NCBI GenBank assembly: GCA_938039225.1
Contig: CALHVH010000186.1
Coordinates: 1-8,857, forward strand
Direction of reading: 5' to 3'
Origin: an uncultured Gammaproteobacteria bacterium
GTDB lineage: Bacteria; Pseudomonadota; Gammaproteobacteria; Steroidobacterales; JABDMI01
Length of the DNA: 8,857 bases
The notes below the pieces were generated by a model. It was not told where the DNA came from, ran no database searches, and saw only the letters and a program-made list of their open reading frames with translations. The position numbers were made by a program, and so were the translations under genes. Below, in pieces: positions 1 to 5,335 of this stretch (its first letter is position 1; every line of letters starts with the position of its first letter).

Positions 1-12
1 GTTCTTACTGAT

Positions 13-33
13 TGAAAATATTAGATATTTTCA
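13..33. repeat. perfect 9-bp inverted repeat with 3-base loop
   Basis: Bases 13-21 (TGAAAATAT) are the exact reverse complement of 25-33, with TAG as loop. The stem is all A/T except one G-C pair. No clean T-run follows, only the U-rich TGTTGTTG, so it could be the end of an upstream operon, an operator or chance. The gene to its left lies outside the window. Confidence 0.45.
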
Positions 34-48
34 TGTTGTTGTAGGCAA

Positions 49-100
49 TGCAGCATGCTTTATTGTATAATAGCGAATTGTATGGCTATCTAATGCTGCA
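49..100. repeat. 8-bp inverted repeat flanking a TATAAT hexamer
   Basis: TGCAGCAT at 49-56 is the exact reverse complement of ATGCTGCA at 93-100. The 36 bases between them contain a perfect TATAAT at 66-71. The left arm also overlaps a short palindrome, AGCATGCT (52-59). Spaced arms around a -10-like hexamer could be a protein-binding arrangement, but nothing in the sequence shows a regulator, and eight bases in an AT-rich leader can arise by chance. Confidence 0.35.
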
Positions 101-112
101 AAGCGTCAAGTT

Positions 113-142
113 TTGTTAGTTTACAACAGAGAATTCTAAAAT
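113..142 (+). promoter_or_regulatory. candidate sigma70 promoter for the pet operon
   Basis: TTGTTA (113-118, four of six matches to the -35 consensus) is followed after 18 bases by TAAAAT (137-142, five of six matches to the -10 consensus). Transcription would start near base 149, giving a leader of about 98 bases before petA. It is the best-spaced pair I can find upstream of petA, but it is a pattern match only. Confidence 0.35.
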
Positions 143-246
143 ATTTGAATCAATATAACCTTTTTTAGGCAGAAGGGTGGTTCGAGTACAAAGTATAAAC
201 TGAGATAGTTGGGATAATTCGATCACTTCAATATCAGAGGCATAAC

Positions 247-831
247 GTGAGCGACGATAAGGTAGATACCGGACGACGTCATTTTCTTTCGGTTGCAACA
301 ACTGTAACTGGCGTAATAGGGGCAGCAGCGGCTGCAACACCATTCATTCTTTCTTTAAAACCAAGTGCTAGAACACAAGCATTGGGTGCACCTGTTGAAG
401 CTGATATTTCAAAGCTTGAAGCTGGCGCACGCATGATTGTTGAATGGCGTGGTAAACCAGTATGGATTATTCGCCGTACGCCAGAAATGCTAAAAGCATT
501 GCCGGCTATGGATAATCTATTACGTGATCCAAACTCCGAAGAGTCCGATCAGCCATCATATGCTCAGAATGCTGATCGCGCTATTAATGCAGAATTTTTG
601 GTATTAATCGGTGTTTGTACTCACTTGGGTTGTTCACCAGATTTCAGGCCTGTACCTGAAGCTGACTTAAGTGCGGGTGGCTTTTTATGTGCTTGTCATG
701 GTTCAAAATTCGATTTATCGGGTCGAGTTTATAAAGGGGTTCCTGCTCCTAAAAACTTACCTGTACCTGCTTATCGCTTTATTGGTCCAACTAATATTCT
801 TATTGGTGACGATACAGGAGTTACATCATGA
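247..831 (+). CDS. petA: ubiquinol-cytochrome c reductase iron-sulfur subunit (Rieske protein)
   Basis: Rieske [2Fe-2S] subunit of the cytochrome bc1 complex, which takes an electron from ubiquinol at the Qo site and passes it to cytochrome c1 on the periplasmic face. The 194-residue protein starts with a twin-arginine signal-anchor: GRRHFL at 9-14, then a hydrophobic, Ala-rich helix at about 15-36. Cluster box I is CTHLGC (124-129) and box II is CACHGS (148-153). By family knowledge, C124, H126, C148 and H151 bind the cluster and C129-C150 form a disulfide. The conserved KGVPAPKNLPVP segment (163-174) follows. The start is GTG with AGAGG six bases upstream (236-240). The stop overlaps the petB start in ATGA, so the two are probably translationally coupled. 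Box II has Ala where Pro is common, and Phe155 where mitochondrial proteins have the potential-tuning Tyr. Identification is secure. Confidence 0.97.
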   Translation: MSDDKVDTGRRHFLSVATTVTGVIGAAAAATPFILSLKPSARTQALGAPVEADISKLEAGARMIVEWRGKPVWIIRRTPEMLKALPAMDNLLRDPNSEESDQPSYAQNADRAINAEFLVLIGVCTHLGCSPDFRPVPEADLSAGGFLCACHGSKFDLSGRVYKGVPAPKNLPVPAYRFIGPTNILIGDDTGVTS

Positions 832-2045
832 GCGGCTTAAACGCGTGGATTAACAAGCGATTTCCGCTTGATAAAATGATGAAGGAGCATGTAACTGAAT
901 ACTATGCTTCTAAAAACTTAAACATCTGGTATGCCTTTGGTGTACTCGCACTGGTACTTTTTGTTAACCAAATCGTTACTGGTATTTTCTTAACCATGAA
1001 CTACAAACCATCTGCAGCAGAGGCCTTTGCTTCGGTTGAATACATCATGCGTGATGTTGAGTGGGGTTGGTTAATTCGATATATGCATTCAACGGGTGCC
1101 TCATTATTTTTCGTGGTGATCTATTTGCATATGTTCCGTGGAATGATGTACGGCTCATATAAAGCTCCTAGAGAGTTGGTATGGATTGTAGGTATGGTTA
1201 TCTATTTAATCCTTATGGCTGAGGCTTTCTTTGGTTATTTATTACCTTGGGGTCAAATGTCGTACTGGGGAGCAAATGTAATCACTGAATTATTTGGCGC
1301 TGTACCGGTTATTGGTAACGACATTGTTGAGTTAGTTAGGGGTGATTATGTTATCTCTGATGTTACGCTTAACCGTTTCTTTGCATTCCACGTTATTGCT
1401 TTACCTTTGGTATTGGCTTTATTGGTAGTAGTACATATTCTTGCACTGCATGAAGTGGGTTCAAATAACCCAGATGGTATTGAAATAAAAGAGAACAAAG
1501 ACGCTAATGGTAATCCAGTTGATGGTATTACGTTCTCGCCTTATTTCACCAGTAAAGATGCTGTAATCACTATTGGTTTCCTAATTATTTTTGCAGCTAT
1601 TGTTTTCTTTGCTCCTACCTTTGGTGGATTATTCTTGGAGCCAGCTAACTTTGAGCCAGCGAATAACTTAAAAACACCTGAGCATATTGCACCGGTCTGG
1701 TATTTCACGCCGTTCTATGCAATTTTGCGTGCAATTCCAAGTAAGGGATTGGGTGCTTTATTAATGGGTGTTGCTATATTGTTGTTGTTCTTATTGCCTT
1801 GGTTAGACAGAGCACAAGTTAAATCAATTAAGTATCGTGGTATTTACTACAAAGGTGCTTTAGCATTATTTGTCATTAGTTTTGTGGTGTTAGGTTACTT
1901 AGGTTTACAAGCACCAACACCAATGGCAACACTAATGGCGCAAATATTTACAGCAATATACTTCTTATTCTTCCTTGCTATGCCTTGGTATACCAAGTGG
2001 GATAAAAACAAACCTGTGCCCGAACGTGTAACGTTTGATCATTAA
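828..2045 (+). CDS. petB: cytochrome b subunit of the ubiquinol-cytochrome c reductase complex
   Basis: Membrane subunit of the bc1 complex carrying hemes bL and bH and the Qo and Qi quinone sites. The 405-residue length is typical of a full bacterial cytochrome b with eight membrane helices. Heme ligands visible are H87 and H101 in helix B, and H188 and H203 in helix D. The second pair is 15 residues apart, a spacing I also recall in the Pseudomonas protein, against 14 in mitochondria. The GYLLPWGQMSYWGA stretch (136-149) and the Qo motif PVWY (289-292, replacing PEWY) are conserved features; the PVWY form is one I associate with beta- and gammaproteobacteria. LALHEVGSNNPDG (205-217) after helix D is also typical. 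The start ATG overlaps the petA stop by four bases, and petC follows after 49 bases. No truncation or odd composition is seen. Confidence 0.98.
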   Translation: MSGLNAWINKRFPLDKMMKEHVTEYYASKNLNIWYAFGVLALVLFVNQIVTGIFLTMNYKPSAAEAFASVEYIMRDVEWGWLIRYMHSTGASLFFVVIYLHMFRGMMYGSYKAPRELVWIVGMVIYLILMAEAFFGYLLPWGQMSYWGANVITELFGAVPVIGNDIVELVRGDYVISDVTLNRFFAFHVIALPLVLALLVVVHILALHEVGSNNPDGIEIKENKDANGNPVDGITFSPYFTSKDAVITIGFLIIFAAIVFFAPTFGGLFLEPANFEPANNLKTPEHIAPVWYFTPFYAILRAIPSKGLGALLMGVAILLLFLLPWLDRAQVKSIKYRGIYYKGALALFVISFVVLGYLGLQAPTPMATLMAQIFTAIYFLFFLAMPWYTKWDKNKPVPERVTFDH

Positions 2046-2094
2046 GCTGAATAGAATATTCAAAATTAATCTTAAATAAATTTTTGAGTCACTT

Positions 2095-2877
2095 ATGTTA
2101 AAAATATCGAAATTACGTCTAGTTAGTTTATTCTGCTTAATGCTTGCAGTGCCAAGCATGGCATTTGCTGCCGGCGGCAGTACTTATATGCTTAAGGCTA
2201 AAAATGATCTAAACAATACTGAATCATTACAACGTGGTGCTAAATATTACGTCAATTATTGTGCTGGCTGTCACTCAGCTAAATATGTGCGTTATTCACG
2301 TGTTGGCGCTGACTTAAATATCAGTGATGATGAATTAGTAAATAATTTAATGTTTAATGCGAGTAAGCCTTTTGAAACTATGCAGGCTTCTATGTCCTCT
2401 GAAGACGCATTACGTTGGTTTGGAGCTGCACCTCCTGATTTATCACTAATCAGTCGTAGTCGTAACCCAGACTGGTTATACACCTATCTTAAGTCTTTTT
2501 ACAAAGATTCAAGTCGTCCTCTAGGGAGTAATAATATTTTACTACCCGGTGCGAGTATGCCAAATGTGTTTTGGGACATCCAAGGTGAACAAGCCCCTAT
2601 CTATCATGACGTTGAAGTTGCTGGTACTGATGAGAGTGGTAATAAAGTAATGAGAACGGTTCAAGAATTTTCTCACTTTGCCACTGTTACACCTGGATCA
2701 TTAGAGCCTAAAGAGTTTGATCTTGTGGTGCGAGATATAGTTAACTTTCTAGATTATATTGGCGAGCCAGTAAAAGTGAAACGTAAAAAAATGGGCGTGT
2801 GGGTTATTCTTTATCTACTGATTTTATTCGGTTTTGCGTATTTCCTTAAAAAGGAAATTTGGAAAGATGTGCATTAA
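2095..2877 (+). CDS. petC: cytochrome c1 subunit of the ubiquinol-cytochrome c reductase complex
   Basis: Cytochrome c1 carries electrons from the Rieske protein to soluble cytochrome c in the periplasm. The 260-residue protein has a cleavable signal peptide (about 1-26, hydrophobic core 9-20, likely AFA/AGG cleavage). The single heme-binding motif is CAGCH (56-60). M155 in GASMPNVFW is the likely sixth heme ligand. RSRNPDWLYTYL (121-132) is a conserved c1 segment. A C-terminal anchor helix at about 234-250 follows a basic KVKRKK stretch, leaving a short cytoplasmic tail. It lies 49 bases after petB in the same operon. The ATG has only a weak ribosome site (TTGAG, 2084-2088). The gene looks complete and normal. 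Confidence 0.97.
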   Translation: MLKISKLRLVSLFCLMLAVPSMAFAAGGSTYMLKAKNDLNNTESLQRGAKYYVNYCAGCHSAKYVRYSRVGADLNISDDELVNNLMFNASKPFETMQASMSSEDALRWFGAAPPDLSLISRSRNPDWLYTYLKSFYKDSSRPLGSNNILLPGASMPNVFWDIQGEQAPIYHDVEVAGTDESGNKVMRTVQEFSHFATVTPGSLEPKEFDLVVRDIVNFLDYIGEPVKVKRKKMGVWVILYLLILFGFAYFLKKEIWKDVH

Positions 2878-2914
2878 GTTTTTTGACACTTCTTTTATTT
2901 ATTTGTTGTTTTTG

Positions 2915-2920
2915 TAGGAG
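2915..2920 (+). promoter_or_regulatory. ribosome binding site fixing the TTG start of sspA
   Basis: TAGGAG sits six bases before the TTG at 2927. It is the strongest Shine-Dalgarno match in the window and favours TTG over the in-frame ATG 13 codons further in (at 2966), which has no such site. Confidence 0.7.
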
Positions 2921-2926
2921 CTCGCT

Positions 2927-3565
2927 TTGTCTGATTTAGGTTTATTATCAAATCGTCGTTCAGTGATGACGTTGTTTACTCATCCCACGGCACCACATTG
3001 TCACCGTACACGTTTAGTACTGGCTGAAAAACATATTCAGGCTGAACTAGTCATGGTACGTGATCATGAAGCGCCTGAAGATTTAGCCAATCTAAATCCG
3101 TATAATAGTACGCCTACATTAGTGGATAGGGATCTAACCTTATATGACTCTCGTGTAATTATCGATTACTTGGATGAGCGTTTCCCACATCCACCATTAA
3201 TGCCAGTTGACCCTGTTTCACGTGCTCAGTTTCGTTTAATGCTATATCGTATCGAACGTGATTGGTATCAAATGTTAGCTGATATTCACACTGCGAAAGA
3301 TAAGCGAGCAGCGAATAAGGTTAGAAAAATTCTTACCGAAAGTCTGGTTAACTCGGCTGAAATGTTCACCATTAAAAAATTCTTTATGAGTGACGAATAC
3401 ACCTTGGTTGATGCAACTATTTTGCCAGTACTTTGGCGTTTGAAGGAGTATGAAATTGAATTACCTCCTGAAGGACAGCCAATACTTGAGTATGCAAAAC
3501 GTCACTTCATTCGAGCGGCCTTCAAAATGAGCTTGACTGAACTTGAAGCAGAAATGAATAATTAA
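2927..3565 (+). CDS. sspA: stringent starvation protein A, RNA polymerase-associated regulator
   Basis: SspA has a glutathione S-transferase fold without transferase activity. It binds RNA polymerase and, in E. coli and relatives, affects stationary-phase, acid-stress and virulence gene expression. The 212-residue protein has the N-terminal thioredoxin-like domain (about 14-86) with LVLAEKH (30-36), NPYNSTPTLVDRD (57-69) and IIDYLDERFPHPP (78-90). P87-H88-P89 matches the surface PHP motif that is important in E. coli SspA. The all-helical C-terminal domain (about 96-205) includes RIERDWY (108-114) and the LVDATILPVLWRL stretch (160-172). TTG is chosen as start because TAGGAG lies six bases upstream, giving about 12 more N-terminal residues than the next ATG. 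It follows petC by 49 bases with no terminator, so it is probably co-transcribed with petABC. A strong terminator follows it. Confidence 0.95.
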   Translation: MSDLGLLSNRRSVMTLFTHPTAPHCHRTRLVLAEKHIQAELVMVRDHEAPEDLANLNPYNSTPTLVDRDLTLYDSRVIIDYLDERFPHPPLMPVDPVSRAQFRLMLYRIERDWYQMLADIHTAKDKRAANKVRKILTESLVNSAEMFTIKKFFMSDEYTLVDATILPVLWRLKEYEIELPPEGQPILEYAKRHFIRAAFKMSLTELEAEMNN

Positions 3566-3583
3566 AGATATTCAACAGCTTAC

Positions 3584-3616
3584 AAAAAAATCCACATTCA
3601 CGTGTGGATTTTTTTT
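3584..3616 (+). terminator. rho-independent terminator after sspA, likely bidirectional
   Basis: TCCACA (3591-3596) pairs with TGTGGA (3603-3608) around a six-base loop. Seven A bases precede the stem and eight T bases follow it, so the stem extends through A-T pairs and the structure could stop transcription from both sides. It lies 19 bases after the sspA stop and ends the pet-ssp transcript before sspB. Confidence 0.8.
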
Positions 3617-3619
3617 GCC

Positions 3620-3646
3620 AAATACTTTTTTGCTCAATAAGTATTT
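3620..3646. repeat. 8-bp inverted repeat after the sspA terminator
   Basis: AAATACTT (3620-3627) is the exact reverse complement of AAGTATTT (3639-3646), with 11 bases between. It immediately follows the terminator and precedes the candidate sspB promoter. It is AT-rich, and its role, if any, is unknown. Confidence 0.35.
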
Positions 3647-3653
3647 AATTCGA

Positions 3654-3682
3654 TTGCATCCCAAAGCGGCTTAAATCATACT
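3654..3682 (+). promoter_or_regulatory. weak candidate promoter for sspB
   Basis: TTGCAT (3654-3659) and CATACT (3677-3682) are separated by 17 bases. Both hexamers match the sigma70 consensus poorly (three and four of six). The main argument is context: a strong terminator separates sspB from sspA, so sspB needs its own promoter or readthrough. Confidence 0.22.
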
Positions 3683-3708
3683 TGTACTTTCTTAAAATTT
3701 AATTGTTT

Positions 3709-4158
3709 ATGTCTGATATTATTTCCACATCTCGCCGACCATATTTACTACGTGCTATGCATGAGTGGATTACGGATAACCTACAAACCCCCTATATCGT
3801 GGTTGATGCTCATCACGAAGGTGTAGAGGTTCCGCGTGAACATGTGCAAGATGGGAAAATTATTTTAAATATTAGTTATTCAGCCGCTAATGTTTTAGAG
3901 CTTGGAAATGAATGGGTAATGTTTCAAGCACGTTTTTCAGGTATATCGCAAAGCATAGCGATTCCTGTAAGTGCTATATTGGCAATTTATTCCAGTGAAA
4001 CGGGACAAGGCTTAATTTTTGATGATGAAGAGGAACTGTCACCACCTCCTACGGGTAGTGATACCCCACCTACTAAATTAAGTAGCGTTAAATCTGAAAA
4101 TAAAGTGACTAAGAAGTCCGGTTCAGAAAAGCCTTCACACTTACGTGTAGTAAAATAA
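3709..4158 (+). CDS. sspB: ClpXP protease specificity-enhancing factor SspB
   Basis: SspB is the adaptor that binds ssrA-tagged proteins from stalled ribosomes and delivers them to the ClpXP protease. The 149-residue protein has the folded substrate-binding domain at about 8-107, with the characteristic RRPYLLRAMHEW (9-20), then DGKIILNIS (48-56) and RFSGISQSIAIPVSAILAIY (75-94). An acidic, Pro/Ser/Lys-rich flexible linker (about 105-143) follows. The C-terminal HLRVVK (144-149) matches the module that docks on the ClpX N-domain. ATG at 3709 is chosen because it aligns with family N-termini. An in-frame TTG two codons earlier has no better ribosome site, and neither start has a clear Shine-Dalgarno sequence. 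The gene converges with the SIS-protein gene, with only four bases between the stop codons. Confidence 0.95.
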   Translation: MSDIISTSRRPYLLRAMHEWITDNLQTPYIVVDAHHEGVEVPREHVQDGKIILNISYSAANVLELGNEWVMFQARFSGISQSIAIPVSAILAIYSSETGQGLIFDDEEELSPPPTGSDTPPTKLSSVKSENKVTKKSGSEKPSHLRVVK

Positions 4159-4159
4159 T

Positions 4160-4178
4160 CCCTTAAATCGGTTTAGGG
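4160..4178 (-). terminator. weak hairpin at the end of the minus-strand SIS gene
   Basis: CCCT (4160-4163) and AAA (4165-4167) pair with TTT (4172-4174) and AGGG (4175-4178) around a TCGG loop, leaving T4164 bulged. Read on the minus strand it overlaps the stop codon and is followed by the T-rich ATTATTTT. It is an imperfect stem and might serve as a modest terminator between the convergent genes. Confidence 0.25.
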
Positions 4179-4783
4179 TAAAGTTCATTGTCAATTTGGT
4201 CGCATAGACAATGCAGTACTAGTAAGTGTACTTCTTGAATCCGTGCAGTTGATTCAGATGGAACTCGAATCTCAACATCACTATTTTTTAAGTGCTGAGA
4301 AATTTCACCACCATCCTTACCTGATAAGACGACAACATTTATTTCTTTAGTATGCGCAGCATGAATCGCTTGTAATACATTCGGTGAATTACCTGAAGTA
4401 CTGATAGCGAGTAAAGTGTCTCCTGCAATGCCGAGGCCACGAACTTGTTTTGCAAATATTTCTGTATATGCGTAATCATTAGCAATCGATGTGAGTGTTG
4501 ATGAGTCAGTTGTTAGGGCCAATCCAGCGAGTTCTGGACGCTCGGTCTCAAATCGATTGAGTAATTCAGCAGCAAAGTGCTGAGCATCTGCCGCAGAGCC
4601 TCCATTGCCGCAGGCCATAACTTTCTTGCCTGCACGTAATGAGCTAATCATTAGTTGCCCAGCAGCAGCAATACTGTCAGGTAAAACGACTTGAGATTTT
4701 TGTTTGGCGTTTATGCTATTAGTGAACAATGCCTTAATACGGTTTATTTGTTCAACTGAACTAGAATTATTTTTGGTATTCAC
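4163..4783 (-). CDS. gmhA: SIS-domain phosphoheptose isomerase (GmhA/DiaA family)
   Basis: Sugar-isomerase-fold protein. GmhA converts sedoheptulose 7-phosphate to glycero-manno-heptose 7-phosphate for lipopolysaccharide core. The close relative DiaA binds DnaA and stimulates replication initiation in E. coli. The 206-residue protein has the phosphosugar loop CGNGGSAADAQHF (58-70), STSGNS (128-133) and RIQEVHLLVLHCLCDQID (181-198). H69, E73, Q183 and H191 align by eye with the metal and catalytic residues of E. coli GmhA (H61, E65, Q172, H180). As I recall it, E. coli DiaA has lost the Glu and the last His, so isomerase activity is possible here. Position beside yraN and lpoA is the DiaA locus, so either role remains open. 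GTG at 4783 is chosen: it overlaps the end of yraN by 17 bases, has GGA eight bases upstream and aligns with family N-termini. A longer in-frame TTG at 4843 would add 20 unrelated residues. Confidence 0.9.
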   Translation of the reverse strand: MNTKNNSSSVEQINRIKALFTNSINAKQKSQVVLPDSIAAAGQLMISSLRAGKKVMACGNGGSAADAQHFAAELLNRFETERPELAGLALTTDSSTLTSIANDYAYTEIFAKQVRGLGIAGDTLLAISTSGNSPNVLQAIHAAHTKEINVVVLSGKDGGEISQHLKNSDVEIRVPSESTARIQEVHLLVLHCLCDQIDNELYPKPI

Positions 4784-5201
4784 TCTGACTATCCAAGGAA
4801 AATGCACATAGATGCCATTGTAGATTATTTTTGTTTGATTCAATAGTAATTACATCAAATCTTGCGTAGTACTTATTGAATTCAGGGTTTTGTTGTAAAA
4901 AATATCTTGCCGCATTGATAAGTTTGCGTTGCTTATAGATATGTACACTTTGCGCTGCTGAGCCGTAAGACATGGTTGTTCGTTGACGTACTTCTACAAA
5001 AACTAATTCGTCGTCTTTTATCATGATGATGTCAATTTCCCCAAAACGCGAATATACATTGGTATCAATTGTGTCAAAGCCTCGTTCTTCAAGGTGCTTT
5101 CGCGCACGAATCTCAGCCGCTGCACCGCTGTTTAAGTGCTTATGCTTTTTCGAGCTGTATGTTGGTGAGCTTGCAAATAATGCTTTGATTTTGTTTAGCA
5201 T
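4767..5201 (-). CDS. yraN: YraN family protein (UPF0102), predicted nuclease fold
   Basis: Small conserved protein of unknown cellular role with an endonuclease-like (PD-(D/E)XK/Holliday-junction-resolvase-like) core. The 144-residue protein has GAAAEIRARKHLEERGF (26-42), then GEIDIIM (54-60) and LVFVEVRQR (66-74). Likely active-site residues are E30, D57 and the E70-V71-R72 triplet (Lys or Arg is common at the last position). SAAQSVHIYKQRKL (81-94) and YARFDVITI (112-120) complete the family pattern. ATG at 5201 is chosen because TAAGGA lies five bases upstream. A TTG at 5258 would add 19 residues lacking family similarity and has no visible ribosome site. The stop overlaps the next gene's start by 17 bases, indicating coupled translation. 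It lies 134 bases after lpoA, with hairpins between. Confidence 0.92.
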   Translation of the reverse strand: MLNKIKALFASSPTYSSKKHKHLNSGAAAEIRARKHLEERGFDTIDTNVYSRFGEIDIIMIKDDELVFVEVRQRTTMSYGSAAQSVHIYKQRKLINAARYFLQQNPEFNKYYARFDVITIESNKNNLQWHLCAFSLDSQSEYQK

Positions 5202-5206
5202 GCCAT

Positions 5207-5212
5207 TCCTTA
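5207..5212 (-). promoter_or_regulatory. ribosome binding site fixing the yraN start
   Basis: On the minus strand TAAGGA ends five bases before the ATG at 5201. It supports this start over the upstream TTG. Confidence 0.6.
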
Positions 5213-5223
5213 GATTGCGTTTT

Positions 5224-5260
5224 CTTTGGCATGTATTCGGGGGTAATGCTCTAGCCAAAG
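5224..5260. repeat. 7-bp inverted repeat in the yraN leader
   Basis: CTTTGGC (5224-5230) is the exact reverse complement of GCCAAAG (5254-5260), with 23 bases between. On the minus strand the hairpin would end 11 bases before the yraN ribosome site. A competing GCAT/ATGC pairing exists inside it. A regulatory role is speculative. Confidence 0.35.
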
Positions 5261-5275
5261 CATTATTGTAAAGCT

Positions 5276-5285
5276 ACTAGCTAGT
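5276..5285. repeat. perfect 10-bp palindrome between lpoA and yraN
   Basis: ACTAGCTAGT reads identically on both strands. It lies between the hairpin after lpoA and the yraN leader repeat. It could be a binding site for a dimeric protein, but no second copy is seen in the window. Confidence 0.3.
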
Positions 5286-5286
5286 T

Positions 5287-5334
5287 AAAAAGGCGACTAC
5301 ACCTGTAGGATTAATCATACAGGTGTGTATTTTT
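5287..5334. terminator. terminator-like hairpin between lpoA and yraN
   Basis: ACACCTGTA (5299-5307) is the exact reverse complement of TACAGGTGT (5318-5326) around a ten-base loop that can pair further (GAT/ATC). On the minus strand, in the direction of lpoA, a T5 run appears only seven bases after the stem (5287-5291), so termination may be partial. On the plus strand T5 (5330-5334) follows after three bases. It probably reduces readthrough from lpoA into yraN. Confidence 0.5.
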
Positions 5335-5335
5335 G

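Noticed and set aside
66..71. Perfect TATAAT as the petA promoter
   Set aside because: The bases 16-18 upstream (around 43-48, AGGCAA) do not resemble a -35 element, and TTGTTG at 36-41 is 24 bases away. The pair at 113-142 is better spaced.
116..343. Minus-strand open frame across the petA start
   Set aside because: It overlaps the well-supported Rieske gene on the opposite strand, shows no recognisable domain and has no ribosome site.
671..853. Plus-strand open frame inside petA and petB
   Set aside because: It is a different reading frame of two secure genes and has no recognisable features.
2883..2888. Perfect TTGACA -35 hexamer between petC and sspA
   Set aside because: At 16-18 bases downstream the sequence is TTGTTT-like, with no usable -10. 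A lone hexamer in T-rich DNA is weak evidence.
4784..4843. Longer N-terminus for the SIS protein from TTG 4843
   Set aside because: The extra 20 residues overlap yraN in another frame and do not fit GmhA/DiaA N-termini. The GTG at 4783 has a ribosome site and family alignment.
4717..5201. Similar N-IKALF segments near the N-termini of YraN and the SIS protein, suggesting a duplicated leader
   Set aside because: The match is about six residues, the codons differ and the folds are unrelated, so it is most likely chance.
5202..5258. Longer YraN from TTG 5258
   Set aside because: The added residues include no family similarity, and the TAAGGA site points to ATG 5201.
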